Positions 1 to 9,086 are shown, numbered from the stretch's first letter. The stretch: DNA of 64,000 nt from Rhodobacter viridis (GCF_003217355.1 NZ_QJTK01000015.1:1-64000); one strand, 5' to 3'. Notes: generated by a model from the letters alone, not told the origin. Numbers and translations: made by a program.

Positions 1-3
1 GTC

Positions 4-21
4 AATAAGCAGCCGCTTATT
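4..21. repeat. short palindrome upstream of the DedA/PAP2 gene
   Basis: Perfect 7-bp inverted repeat AATAAGC / GCTTATT around a 4-base centre. The inner 14 bases (6-19) recur with one changed base at 5677-5690, upstream of an RTX gene. It could be an operator or the stem of a weak terminator of a gene left of the window; no T-run follows on the plus strand. Confidence 0.4.
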
Positions 22-204
22 TACGCCCTGATAACCGTCAGGAGGGCGGGCTTAACCTTGGCAGGCATCACCCGGCCGCGGCGAGGATGGCCGTGTCTTG
101 CGTCCGACACGTCTCCCCCTTCGCGTCGGGATATGCGACGATAGGCCAAGGCCCGACGTCGCCCGCACGACAAGGGTCCCTCGTTTCGTCGCACCAAGGA
201 GAAA

Positions 205-2310
205 ATGACCCTGCCGCTCGACGCCTTCCTGCCTTCCCTTGCCGCGCTGGGGCTCTGGTCCTACTGGGCGCTCGGCCTTGCCGCATTTCTGGAAGCGTTC
301 GTTCCGACCGGCCTTTTCATGCCGGGCACCCTGATCGTCGAGGCAGGGGGCATACTGGTGCAGCAGGGCCTGCTCGATTACCTGGATCTCGTCTGGTTCG
401 TTGCGGCGGGCGCGATCCTCGGCGGCGAGGCAAGCTACGGCCTTGGCCGTCTGGCGCGCAGGATGCTGAGCGCAAGGTGGCAGCCGCCGAAATCCATCGC
501 CTATCGCAAAGCCGCGCGGCTCTTTCAGCGCCACGGCGGCTTCGCCCTGATGCCGGGGCGGTTCCTCGGGCCGCTTTTCGGTCTGGTGACCTTGGTCGCG
601 GCGCTGGCAGGGCTGCCGCGGCGGCGCTTCATGGTCTGGAACATCGTGAGCGCGGTTCTGTATGCGCTCGTCCATTCCGGCGTCGGGGTCCTGGTCGGGG
701 GTGTCGCAAGCCGTCTTGGACCACTCGTCAACCGTGTTGGTCTGGCCATCGTGCTGCTGGTGCTGGCGCTTGTGCTGCTCTGGGGACTGATTGCGCGCAT
801 GGTGCGACTTGCGCCCTTCGCGCGGTCGATCCTGCGCTCGGTCGGGGCGGCGATCCGCGACACTCCGGAGGTGCGCGACTGGAGCGGGCGACACCCGCGC
901 CTGTCCCGCTTTGTCGAAGGCCGCTTCGATCGCAACCGGTTTTCGGGGCGGACGGCGACCCTGCTCTGCCTTGCGGCGTTCTATCTGATCTGGGTGTGGC
1001 TCGGCTCGGTCTTCGATCTGCTGATGCTTGATCCGATCGTGCAAGCGGACCTGCGGCTGGCCAATCTGATCCACGACGTCTGGTCGCCCGACCTGCTGCG
1101 GCTGGCTACCCATGTCACCGCGCTGGGGGATGCCAAGGTCATCGCAACCCTGATCGCCGCCGCAGGGATCCTGACCCTCCTGCGGCGGCGCCCGGATCTG
1201 CTTGGCGGACTGGCCGTCGCGGTCTGCGGCAATCTTGCCTCGGTGGCGGCGCTCAAGCGCATCTTCGACCGCCCGCGCCCGGAGCTTGCCTATTTCGTCG
1301 AGACCTCGGGTAGCTTCCCCTCGGGACATGCCGCGATTTCGGTGGCGTTCTATGGCTTTGCCGCCTTCATGCTCTGGCGCTTGCGGCTGCTGCGCGCCGT
1401 GAGCGCTGCGTTCGGGGCCGCGGTGATCGCGTTTCTGATCGGTGTAAGCCGCATCACGCTGATCGAGCACTACCTGTCAGATGTCATCAACGGTTGGCTG
1501 GTGGGGGCCATCTGGCTGGTCATCGGGATCGCCTTTGCCGAATGGTGGCGCGCCGCCCGGACCAGGACGCCCCCAGTGACGCCTCCTGTCACGGCTTCCC
1601 TGCGCCGCAGCGGAACGGCGGCCGTCGTCGCGCTCGTACTCATTGCCGTCTGGCAGGTCGCCGATTACGAGAAAGCCCGCAAGATCAGCCCCGGCCCGGT
1701 GGGAGACGTGACGTTCACCACGCTCGACAGCCTGATCGCGGCGGGCAATCTGCCTGCGCAAACGGCCTCGCTGGGCGGGGCACCGCTCGAACCGATCAAC
1801 GTGATCGTTCTTGCCGCGGATGAGGCGGAGCTTGCCGATGCGCTGACGGGGGCGGGGTGGCATCCGGCGCAACCGCCGGATCTGGTGTCGCTGCTGCGTG
1901 CCGCAGTGGCCGTCTGGACGAATTCCGCCGATCCTGTGGCGCCGGTCACCCCGTATTTCTGGCGCAATACGCCGAACGATCTGGCCTTTCAGAAACCGAC
2001 CGCCGAAGCGACGCTGCGACACCGTCATCACGTTCGGTTCTGGCGCACCGAATTCGTCACCGAGACCGGGCAGCGGCTCTTCGTGGGTGCGGCAAGTTTT
2101 GACGATGGCCTCGACTGGAATCTGCTGCATCATATCGCGCCCGACATCGATGCAGAACGCGCGACGCTGGTGGCAGACCTGCGCGCGCAAGGCGCCGCAA
2201 GCCGCGTGACGGCCCAGCGGCTCACGCAACCGCGTCTGGGTCGGTCCGTGGCGGGCGATCCGTGGTTCACCGACGGCCAGGCAGCGGTGATCACCCTGTC
2301 CCGGCAATAG
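205..2310 (+). CDS. DedA / PAP2 phosphatase / LssY C-terminal fusion membrane protein
   Basis: A 701-residue membrane protein with three parts. Residues about 1-200 look like a DedA (SNARE-associated) domain, a family linked to polyprenyl-phosphate or phospholipid flipping, with the run HGGFALMPGRFLGP. Residues about 260-450 are a PAP2-type lipid phosphatase with all three signature blocks: KRIFDRPRP near 351, PSGH near 372 and SR...EHYLSD near 416-426. The last ~200 residues resemble the LssY C-terminal domain. The start is the ATG preceded by AAGGAG. A combined flippase and lipid-phosphate phosphatase recycling undecaprenyl or phosphatidate intermediates is a reasonable inference. It converges on the cytochrome b561 gene. 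Confidence 0.9.
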   Translation: MTLPLDAFLPSLAALGLWSYWALGLAAFLEAFVPTGLFMPGTLIVEAGGILVQQGLLDYLDLVWFVAAGAILGGEASYGLGRLARRMLSARWQPPKSIAYRKAARLFQRHGGFALMPGRFLGPLFGLVTLVAALAGLPRRRFMVWNIVSAVLYALVHSGVGVLVGGVASRLGPLVNRVGLAIVLLVLALVLLWGLIARMVRLAPFARSILRSVGAAIRDTPEVRDWSGRHPRLSRFVEGRFDRNRFSGRTATLLCLAAFYLIWVWLGSVFDLLMLDPIVQADLRLANLIHDVWSPDLLRLATHVTALGDAKVIATLIAAAGILTLLRRRPDLLGGLAVAVCGNLASVAALKRIFDRPRPELAYFVETSGSFPSGHAAISVAFYGFAAFMLWRLRLLRAVSAAFGAAVIAFLIGVSRITLIEHYLSDVINGWLVGAIWLVIGIAFAEWWRAARTRTPPVTPPVTASLRRSGTAAVVALVLIAVWQVADYEKARKISPGPVGDVTFTTLDSLIAAGNLPAQTASLGGAPLEPINVIVLAADEAELADALTGAGWHPAQPPDLVSLLRAAVAVWTNSADPVAPVTPYFWRNTPNDLAFQKPTAEATLRHRHHVRFWRTEFVTETGQRLFVGAASFDDGLDWNLLHHIAPDIDAERATLVADLRAQGAASRVTAQRLTQPRLGRSVAGDPWFTDGQAAVITLSRQ

Positions 2311-2332
2311 ACATTCCCCCCGAAAACGCAAA

Positions 2333-2361
2333 GCGCCCGCCAGATCTTCTCCGGCGGGCGC
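2333..2361. terminator. bidirectional hairpin terminator between convergent genes
   Basis: GCGCCCGCC pairs with GGCGGGCGC across an 11-base loop, 23 bases after the DedA/PAP2 stop. On the minus strand it is followed by TTTGCGTTTTC, so it may also terminate the cytochrome b561 operon. Confidence 0.6.
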
Positions 2362-2393
2362 CTCCGACGTCATGGTATCCGAGAGGACGTAAC

Positions 2394-2996
2394 TCAGCCG
2401 ATATCTTCGGGGCCAGCGGGACGCTTGAGCCCCGTCACCATCGCACGTGCAAGATTTTCGCGGTGCCGCACGGAGGCCAGCGCCACGCCCCCGACATGCA
2501 GGACCACCAGCAGCAGCATCAGGTTCGCCAGAGCTTCATGAACCTCCTTGATCGCGCCTTCTCCGCCGCCATCGCCCCGCTCGCCAGCTTCGTCATCGTC
2601 CGCATAGGCAGGCGTCACGATCGAGGGCAGCATCGATTGTCGCTGCGGTTCGGCCATCATCCAGCCCGTCCATGCGGTCCCGGCCATTGACGCAAGCAAG
2701 ACGACGATCATCGCGGCCCCGGCGGGGTTATGCCCAAGATGACGCCGCTCGCGATGCGCGAGCATATCCTTCAGATAGGCCAGCACCGCCCCGGGGCCGC
2801 GCACGAATTGCGCAAACCGCGCATAATGCGTTCCGGTAAAGCCCCAGACCACGCGCACCGCAACCAGAGCGGCGGCGGTGTAGCCCAGGAACTCATGCAC
2901 CGGCTGCACCTCTTCGGCGGTCAACCAGGCCAGCGCGAAACAGGCTGCAAGTCCCCAATGAAACACCCGGACAACCGGATCCCAGACACGAACCAT
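2394..2996 (-). CDS. cytochrome b561-type di-heme b cytochrome
   Basis: A 200-residue integral membrane protein of the Ni/Fe-hydrogenase b-type/cytochrome b561 family (usual length 170-220). The opening VWDPVVRVFHWGL carries a likely heme-ligand His at 13; VHEFLGY has another at 34; further His residues lie in the HYARF and LHVGG stretches. About four transmembrane helices are visible, with an Asp/Glu/Gly-rich loop (DDDEAGERGDGGGEG) before the last. Such proteins pass electrons between quinol and periplasmic c-type cytochromes. It follows the PepSY-like gene with a 6-base gap, so the two are probably co-transcribed. The redox partner is not in the window. Confidence 0.85.
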   Translation of the reverse strand: MVRVWDPVVRVFHWGLAACFALAWLTAEEVQPVHEFLGYTAAALVAVRVVWGFTGTHYARFAQFVRGPGAVLAYLKDMLAHRERRHLGHNPAGAAMIVVLLASMAGTAWTGWMMAEPQRQSMLPSIVTPAYADDDEAGERGDGGGEGAIKEVHEALANLMLLLVVLHVGGVALASVRHRENLARAMVTGLKRPAGPEDIG

Positions 2997-3002
2997 TCCC
3001 TC

Positions 3003-3299
3003 TCACTCCTCTTGCTTTTGCGAACGAGAGCGGCTGCGCCGTTCGTCGTTCCTGTTCGTTTCGATGATGGCGAGCGTCGCGGGATCGAGCGTCACGCTCA
3101 GATCCCGGCCCATGCGATCGTGGGCGCCAAGCGCGTAGCAACCGTCCTCGACCTGAAGCCACTCCACCTGCCAGCCCGCCGCCTGCGCGCGGGCCTCGAT
3201 TGCCGCGATCGGCTGCCACGTGATCATCGGCGCGGCGCAGTCTTCCGCCGCGCAGACGTTCTCGCCAAGGACCGTCAGCACCATTGCCTTCTTGATCAT
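3003..3299 (-). CDS. PepSY-like small protein
   Basis: A 98-residue protein. The middle, from PMITWQPIAAIEARAQAAGW to VTLDPATLAIIE, has the PepSY layout: an 'A...A...GW.V..l...dGCY......D..G....v.lDP.T' pattern usually found in small periplasmic proteins next to b561 cytochromes. The N-terminus (MIKKAMVLTVLGENVCAAEDC) is short for a signal peptide, so export is uncertain. The tail is Arg/Ser/Gln-rich. It is the first gene of a two-gene unit with the downstream cytochrome. Confidence 0.7.
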   Translation of the reverse strand: MIKKAMVLTVLGENVCAAEDCAAPMITWQPIAAIEARAQAAGWQVEWLQVEDGCYALGAHDRMGRDLSVTLDPATLAIIETNRNDERRSRSRSQKQEE

Positions 3300-3619
3300 T
3301 GCTACCCGCTTTTCACCTACTGATGCGGCTCGACTTGCGGCATCAGACTTACGGCAACCTGAAGGGACACAAGAATTTCTGTCAGTTCGGGTTCAGCATT
3401 GGGACATGCGGTGACCGGGAAAATCGCGAGCGTCGGGCCGCTGCGTCGCAGGGCACGGTGCGGGCGCAGAGGACTCGGATCCATTCCAAGGCCGACGTTT
3501 CGGGACCCTGACCGGTGCGGCGCCGGCAAGGGCGATGGCTCATCCCGCGGCAAGAGAGACGGCCAGCCTTACCCCGCAAGTCAGCCTCGCGGGGCGCCAA
3601 CCTCTTTTGGCATCGGCCT
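3300..3619. other. intergenic region upstream of the PepSY/cytochrome b561 genes
   Basis: No reading frame here has convincing coding character. The region should hold the promoter of the minus-strand PepSY-cytochrome b561 pair. I see no clear operator or terminator. Confidence 0.5.
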
Positions 3620-3934
3620 TCAAAAATCGAACAGATTGCTCAGAAGACCCTCACGCCGGCCACGATACGCATTGGACGCATGCTCACCGTGGTGGGGATC
3701 GCGCCCGTGGCTATCGTGATTGTCGTGTCCATGGCCCGAAGAATGACGACGCAGGCCGTCTTGATCATGGCCAGAGGAGGGGGCAAATCCCGGCGCCACC
3801 GTTGCCACACGTTCGATGATCTTCTCCAGCTCGCCACGATCGAGCCAGACGCCACGGCACTTGGGGCAATAGTCGATCTCGACGCCGCTACGTTCCGTCA
3901 TGAGCAGGGTTTCATTGTCGATCGGACATTTCAT
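3620..3934 (-). CDS. TFIIB-type zinc-ribbon protein
   Basis: A 104-residue protein starting MKCPIDNETLL. The first ~45 residues are a zf-TFIIB domain: CP near the start, then YCPKCRGVWLDRGELEKI, a very conserved block with the second Cys pair. The rest is His/Asp/Ser/Gly-rich (several HD and HG pairs) and ends LLSNLFDF, the usual ending of this small bacterial family. An upstream in-frame ATG at 3982 would add 16 basic residues without homology, so the ATG at 3934 is preferred. Function is unknown; metal binding is likely. Confidence 0.8.
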   Translation of the reverse strand: MKCPIDNETLLMTERSGVEIDYCPKCRGVWLDRGELEKIIERVATVAPGFAPSSGHDQDGLRRHSSGHGHDNHDSHGRDPHHGEHASNAYRGRREGLLSNLFDF

Positions 3935-4138
3935 TCGCAGGAGACTCCGCTGTTTGCGCGATACGCGCCGCCGCCGAAGCAAGTCAGCCGCAGGTCTGAA
4001 ACCGCCAGCCTCCGCCTTTTCAGGACGACGCGCGTCAAGAAATGTTCTAGCTGCATTGACCTTGCAGCTGCCTGACGCGGATCCGCGAATGCGTCTGCCA
4101 GGGCGATGGCAGAGAGGGCCCGGCCCGATCGGGCAATC

Positions 4139-5533
4139 TCAGAACAGGAAGTCCGCAGCCGTCAGGCTGGACATGCTCACGCCTTCAAGGGTGATCGTCT
4201 GGTCTCCGAAGGCCAGGAGCGTGCTTCCGCCCGTTTCCGTCATGTGATGGGCGACGAGATCGGCAAAATCGTGCGCGCCCGTCACCCGGGACAGATTGAT
4301 CACTTCGCGCGCGGCCGAAGGGTCGAAGTCGGTGATCGTGTCGTGGCCAAAATGTCCCGAAAAGACAAAGGTGTCGCCGCCCGCGCCCCCGGTGAGCGTG
4401 TCGTTTCCGCCGCCGCCGTTGATCCGGTCGAAACCTCCAAGCCCGAAGATCTGCTCGGCGGCCTTCGTCCCGGTGAGACGGTCGGACGCCTCTGTCCCGA
4501 CGATCAGTCGATCTGCCGCCCCTGAAACGGCGATGGTGATCGTCGAGGTCGTGCCGTCGACCGACTGCACGGTCAAGAGGTCCTGAACAATCTGCCCCTG
4601 GGCCAGACTTTGCACCGCCAAGCCGCGATTGTTCAGCGCATAGGACCAAAGCCCGTCGGCATCGATCGTCAGGTTTCCATAAAGTCCCGCCATCGTTTCC
4701 GCGACGAAGGCCGATTGCCCGTGATCCGCATCGCTGACACTTGCCTGCCCGGAGGCCGTGAGGACCGAATCTTCGCTGACGGCCCCTGCGAGCACGCCCG
4801 CGACCTGCGCCGCGTCGTTGGTGCCCGTCACCGTGATCAGACCGGAGGTCGCCGTCACCGATGTGCCATCCGTCACGCCATAGTCGATGCGCAGTGTCAG
4901 CTGCTCTCCGGCGGCAAGCGCGTCGAATGCGCCCGCGTTGCCGTCCACGGTAAAGCTGTGGCTCAGGGGGTCGAAGCTCACCCCCTCGGGCAATGCCGAC
5001 AGCCCCGTGACCGCCAGCGCCGCGCCCTCCGGATCATGGGCGTTCGCCAGCGCATCGATCGTCACCAGACCCGCCCCCTCCGTCACCGAAATCGCCAGAT
5101 CCCCCGAGACGACGGGCGCGCTGTCCTGCGGCACCAGCCAAAGGTCCGTGTCGGTGAACTGCAGATGCTCGACGTTGACCGCCAGTGTCCGCCCGCCGTT
5201 CACCAGATCATCGACCTGCAACCAGCCGCCCGCGATCTGCACGATGTGAAAGCTCGAAATCGCCCCGGCAAACTGGATCGTGTCGACCCCCGCGCCGCCA
5301 TCAATGCCGGTGGCGGGCGTTCTCATCACCCCGTTCGAGGCGCTGCCGTCGATGAGGATCGTATCGTTGCCATCCCCCGCATCGATCTGGTTCGTGCCCG
5401 CGCCACCATCGAGCGTGTCATCTCCCGCAAGCCCGACCAGCCGGTCATTCCCCGCGTAACCGCGGATGAAATCGTTGCCCGAAGTTCCGGTCAGCAAGTC
5501 ATTTCCGGCGGTGCCGTCAATCAGCGTGGGCAT
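4139..5533 (-). CDS. RTX / VCBS-repeat calcium-binding protein
   Basis: A 464-residue protein, probably secreted by type I secretion. The N-terminus has RTX nonapeptide-like blocks (GTAGNDLLTG, AGDDTLDGGAG). The middle has VCBS/cadherin-like modules, seen in VTGTNDAAQVAGV and VSEDSVLTASGQASVSDADHGQ. Near the C-terminus come further RTX repeats (GGGGNDTLTGGAGGDTF) and a hydrophobic ending, typical of C-terminal type I secretion signals. AAGGAA is spaced correctly for the second ATG (5533), not the ATG at 5539. No ABC/HlyD/TolC genes are nearby. A surface or biofilm role is inferred from family only. Confidence 0.85.
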   Translation of the reverse strand: MPTLIDGTAGNDLLTGTSGNDFIRGYAGNDRLVGLAGDDTLDGGAGTNQIDAGDGNDTILIDGSASNGVMRTPATGIDGGAGVDTIQFAGAISSFHIVQIAGGWLQVDDLVNGGRTLAVNVEHLQFTDTDLWLVPQDSAPVVSGDLAISVTEGAGLVTIDALANAHDPEGAALAVTGLSALPEGVSFDPLSHSFTVDGNAGAFDALAAGEQLTLRIDYGVTDGTSVTATSGLITVTGTNDAAQVAGVLAGAVSEDSVLTASGQASVSDADHGQSAFVAETMAGLYGNLTIDADGLWSYALNNRGLAVQSLAQGQIVQDLLTVQSVDGTTSTITIAVSGAADRLIVGTEASDRLTGTKAAEQIFGLGGFDRINGGGGNDTLTGGAGGDTFVFSGHFGHDTITDFDPSAAREVINLSRVTGAHDFADLVAHHMTETGGSTLLAFGDQTITLEGVSMSSLTAADFLF

Positions 5534-5888
5534 GCGCATTTCCTTTGCTGCCGTGAATGGGGGGCTGTGTTCACTCGCATCTTGCCGCAGGACTTGCGGC
5601 TCGCAACCGCCAATTCCCGGCTTCGCCTTGGCCGATCGTGCAAATAACCCCCCGATCTACGGGGGACACGCCCGAATAAGCAGGCGCTTAGATGTTCCGT
5701 GAGTGCATTCGGTGGACCGGCTCGAGGATGCCATGCTCCGATCCCTAGGGGCAGAGTTTGCAGATGTATTCGTTTGGTGTGCGACGGCGCGTCTTCGATC
5801 ATCCGGGTCATTCCCGCGACGTGATCCTTGGGCCGGGTTTGGTTTCTGGCTCCGGTAACGTTTGACGAGCTCGACATCCGGACGCTTC
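5534..5888. promoter_or_regulatory. regulatory region upstream of the RTX/VCBS gene
   Basis: A 355-base stretch with no gene. It holds a GC hairpin (CCCCG / CGGGG around ATCTA, about 5650-5665) and the palindrome TAAGCAGGCGCTTA at 5677-5690, which matches the palindrome at 6-19 in 13 of 14 bases. It lies between the hydrolase stop and the RTX start and should carry the RTX promoter. Confidence 0.45.
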
Positions 5889-6683
5889 TCACTCCGCGCT
5901 TTCGGCCCGGCGATCCTGTCGGCTGACCGCCCTGATCGCGGCCGAGACCTGATCGGGGGCTGTGGTCTGGATGTAATGGCCGCTCGCGACCGGGATCAGC
6001 CGCGCGTGGCTGAAGCCCGCCGCAAAGGCCCGGGCATGGTCGGCCCAGACGGCACGCCAGCGCGGGTCCTCGCCCAGACCGGCCTTTTCGGCCAAAAGGA
6101 TCGTCAGCGGAATGTCGCGCAGGGCGCCAAGGTCGCGCAGCGCCGCCTCGGTCTCGGGGACGCCGTCGAGTTCGATCCGCTCGACCTCCGACAGCGTCAG
6201 GCGCAGCAGCGGCGGGATCTCGCAGCCGTGCAGATGCGCGGCCTTGCAGCGCGCGGTGAACCCGGGCAGGCGCGGATCGACAAGGACGATGCCCTTCACC
6301 GCCTCGGGATGGGTGCGGGCGAAGTCGAGCACGTAAAGCGCGCCGATCGAATGGCCGACAAGGATATAGGGCGGCCCTGCCTGCGCCTTGGCAAGCGCCT
6401 GGCCAAGCTGGGCCGTCACCTCTGCGCCGGTGCGGCGGCCGTCAGCATCGCCGGGCCAGGATTGACCCGCGACAAGATCGGCGCCGAACCCGTATCCCGC
6501 CCGCGTCCAGGCAAAGCGGCCAAGGCCGGGGGGCGTGTCGACGCCACTCCAGACCGACGCGGTATCGCCCAGCCCCGCTTCGAAGATCACGGTCGGACCG
6601 GCGGCGCGGGTGACCTCTGGCGCGGGCGCAGCGCAAGCCGTCAGAAGGGGCACAAGAAGGGCGGCGCGAAAAAGGGGGGTCAT
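5889..6683 (-). CDS. alpha/beta hydrolase lipoprotein
   Basis: A 264-residue predicted lipoprotein: MTPLFRAALLVPLLTAC has a lipobox with Cys17. The mature part is an alpha/beta hydrolase: FEAGLGD near the oxyanion region, nucleophile elbow GHSIGA, a catalytic Asp candidate around ILLAEKAGLGEDPRW, and a terminal His in ASGHYIQTTAPD. The substrate is not evident. It is transcribed divergently from the AraC-type regulator (gap about 135 bases), suggesting it is a target of that regulator. In-frame upstream codons exist, but the lipoprotein signal fixes the start at 6683. Confidence 0.85.
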   Translation of the reverse strand: MTPLFRAALLVPLLTACAAPAPEVTRAAGPTVIFEAGLGDTASVWSGVDTPPGLGRFAWTRAGYGFGADLVAGQSWPGDADGRRTGAEVTAQLGQALAKAQAGPPYILVGHSIGALYVLDFARTHPEAVKGIVLVDPRLPGFTARCKAAHLHGCEIPPLLRLTLSEVERIELDGVPETEAALRDLGALRDIPLTILLAEKAGLGEDPRWRAVWADHARAFAAGFSHARLIPVASGHYIQTTAPDQVSAAIRAVSRQDRRAESAE

Positions 6684-6819
6684 GGGGCCTCCGGGCTGGA
6701 TGTGCCGCAATCCTTGGCGAGTTCTTGTGCGGCGGGCGACCGATCCAAAGGGGCCGGACGCCGGGCCGCGCTTGCGCCCGATCCGACTTCCCCGCATTCT
6801 GCCCTGAAGCGGGGGGCGG

Positions 6820-7938
6820 ATGACGGGAATTTTCGCGGGAATGGCGGCGATGGCCGCGCTGGCGATCTGGCTGCGGGGGCGTGGCGCAGATCCGCGGCTG
6901 GCCCCGGCGGTGGCCTGTCTTGCGCTCTTTGCGCTCGGGCTGGCGGCGCTGCTGGCGCTTGACGGCAGCGCTTGGGAGGACTGGCAGGTGCTGGTTCTGC
7001 CGCCGCTGCCGGTCCTGCTGGCCCAACATGTCCGCAGTCTGGCGGGGCCCGCCCGCTGGCCGCGGATCGAGGCGGCGCTGGCGACCAGCGGCCTTCTGTG
7101 CCTGCCCTTCCTGTTGATGCCCACCGAGGTCCGCGCCGCCCTCGAGGCCGGTCTTCTGCCGACGATCTCGCCGCTGTGGCTGCTGGTGGCGCTGGCCGGG
7201 GTCGGACTGTTCTGGCTGGCGCTCTGCCTTGGAACGGCGCTGGCCGGGATCGGCATCCTGCGCGCGCTGAAACGCCACGCAAAGGCGCTGGCGCAGATCA
7301 TCGCTGCGCCGCCGACGCCCCGGCTCAGTGGCGTTGCCCTGCTGGGCACCTTCCTTGCCGCGCTGTTCGCGATCCAGCTTCTGGACCTTCTGTCCCTTGG
7401 CCGGGTGCTGATCGGGCCTCTCTCGGACCTGTTCCTGTTCGCTTTGATCCTCGGGACGGCGCTGCACGGGCTGACCTTGCGGATGCACTGGCCCGACTGG
7501 GCCGATGCCGTGATTGCCGCCACCGAGACCCCGCCCGCCCTGCCAAGCTACGCCCGGTCGGGGCTAGATGCCGAAGCGATGGCGCAGCTTCTGGGGCGGA
7601 TCGACGCGGCGATGCGGCGCGACAGCCTGTGGCGCGCCCCCGGCCTCTCGCTCGCCGATCTGGCCGAGGCCGCCCGCGCCAAGCCCTTCTACGTCAGTCA
7701 GGCGCTCAATCAGGGACGGGCCGAAAGCTTTTACGACTACGTCAACGGCTGGCGGGTGCGCGAGGCGCAGGAGCTGTTGCGCGCGACCGATCACACCGTG
7801 CTCGACATCGCCCATGCCACCGGGTTCAACGCCAAATCCACCTTCAACGCAGCCTTCTTGAAGCGCACGGGCATGACCCCCAGCCGCTGGCGGGCGTCCG
7901 GCCCCATCGGCCCGGTCGCCGGGGGCGTGCAAAGCTGA
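6820..7938 (+). CDS. membrane-anchored AraC-family transcriptional regulator
   Basis: A 372-residue protein. The first ~220 residues contain about seven hydrophobic helices, with no known periplasmic sensor. The C-terminal ~110 residues form an AraC double helix-turn-helix: SLADLAEAARAKPFYVSQALN, then the second block TVLDIAHATGFNAKSTFNAAF and KRTGMTPSRWR. This layout is known from membrane-bound AraC regulators that sense envelope or exogenous hydrophobic signals. It sits between two alpha/beta hydrolase genes, one divergent and one 29 bases downstream, so it probably controls both. Confidence 0.85.
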   Translation: MTGIFAGMAAMAALAIWLRGRGADPRLAPAVACLALFALGLAALLALDGSAWEDWQVLVLPPLPVLLAQHVRSLAGPARWPRIEAALATSGLLCLPFLLMPTEVRAALEAGLLPTISPLWLLVALAGVGLFWLALCLGTALAGIGILRALKRHAKALAQIIAAPPTPRLSGVALLGTFLAALFAIQLLDLLSLGRVLIGPLSDLFLFALILGTALHGLTLRMHWPDWADAVIAATETPPALPSYARSGLDAEAMAQLLGRIDAAMRRDSLWRAPGLSLADLAEAARAKPFYVSQALNQGRAESFYDYVNGWRVREAQELLRATDHTVLDIAHATGFNAKSTFNAAFLKRTGMTPSRWRASGPIGPVAGGVQS

Positions 7939-7967
7939 GAGATCCGGGGAAAACCCCGGAGGCTCCC

Positions 7968-9086
7968 ATGACCCGTCGTTCTTTTCTGGCTCTGCTGACC
8001 GTCTTGCCCCTGATGGCCTGCCTGCGGTCGCAAGATCCCGGATCCCGCCCCTATCCGCACCGCGCGCTGCGGGTACCGGGGCCTGCGGGACCGCTTGCCG
8101 CGGAACTGGTGCTGCCCGAAGGCCCGGGCCCGTTCCCCGCTATCCTTTTGCTGGCGGGCTCCGGGCCGCAAGACCGCGACGAGCATGTGGCGGGACATCG
8201 GCCCTTCCTCGTGCTCTCGGATGCGCTGGCGCGGGCGGGGATCGCAAGCCTGCGCTATGACAAGCGCGGGGTCGGCGGCAGCGCGGGCGATTTCGCCACC
8301 GCCACGATCATGGATTTTGCTCGCGATGCCGGGGCGGCTTTCGACGCTTTGGCGGCACAGCCCGAGATCGACCCCACGCGCATCGCGATCCTTGGCCATT
8401 CCGAGGGCGGGCTGACCGCGCCCCTTGCTGCGCGCGGGCGCAAGGTGGCGGCGCTGGTGCTTCTGGCCGGTCCCGCGGTGCCGATGGAGCAGGTGCTGCG
8501 CCATCAGACCCGCAGCATCGCCGCCCTGCAAGGCGCCTCGGCCGAGCAGATCGCCGCGCTTGATGGCGCCTTGGAGGCAAGCTTTGCCGCCTTGCGCGCG
8601 GCGCCCGACCTTGCGGCGGCGCACCCGGGGTTGGAGGCGGCCCTTGCCCCGCTGCCCCCGGAGGTGCGCCAGACCTATGCCGCCACGCTTGCCACGCCCT
8701 GGGGGTTCGATGCCGCGCGTCATGATCCGCGGACCCTGATCGGCGCTTTTCAAGGGCCCGTTCTGGCGCTTTACGGTGGCAGCGACACCCAGGTCGATGC
8801 CGCAGAGAGCGCCGCAGCCTTGCGCAATCTGTTCCGGGAAAGAGGGGTGCAAGTCGAGGTCATGGCGGGCCTGAACCATTTGTTCCAACCGGACCCGACC
8901 GGCGATCCCCAAAATTACGCTCGCAACCCGATCACCCTTGCCCCCGAAGTCCCTGCCCGGATCCTCGCGTTTCTGACATGCGATGCCCGCTTCCAGATCG
9001 TGCCGTCAGACTTGCGCCTGCCTCGTTCGCAAAGATGCCTCGGACCGCACCCTTCTGTATCGCCGTCAGGATGGTCGAGCCAATGA
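7968..9086 (+). CDS. alpha/beta hydrolase lipoprotein with an aberrant C-terminus
   Basis: A 372-residue protein with a lipoprotein-type signal (MTRRSFLALLTVLPLMAC, Cys18). The core is a serine aminopeptidase/dienelactone hydrolase-like fold: LLLAGSGPQDRDEH, LRYDKRGVGGSAGDF, nucleophile elbow GHSEGG, Asp in LYGGSDTQVD, and catalytic His in GLNHLFQ. Family members normally stop soon after a helix like PARILAFL. Here about 34 extra Pro/Ser/Arg-rich residues follow, running into the degraded region after 8980. The natural stop was probably lost in a rearrangement. It lies 29 bases downstream of the AraC-type gene, likely in one operon. Confidence 0.8.
   Translation: MTRRSFLALLTVLPLMACLRSQDPGSRPYPHRALRVPGPAGPLAAELVLPEGPGPFPAILLLAGSGPQDRDEHVAGHRPFLVLSDALARAGIASLRYDKRGVGGSAGDFATATIMDFARDAGAAFDALAAQPEIDPTRIAILGHSEGGLTAPLAARGRKVAALVLLAGPAVPMEQVLRHQTRSIAALQGASAEQIAALDGALEASFAALRAAPDLAAAHPGLEAALAPLPPEVRQTYAATLATPWGFDAARHDPRTLIGAFQGPVLALYGGSDTQVDAAESAAALRNLFRERGVQVEVMAGLNHLFQPDPTGDPQNYARNPITLAPEVPARILAFLTCDARFQIVPSDLRLPRSQRCLGPHPSVSPSGWSSQ

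Noticed and set aside
52-1470. A 472-codon minus-strand frame
   Set aside because: Antisense to the DedA/PAP2 gene; Arg/Gln/Asp/Pro-rich and without recognisable motifs.
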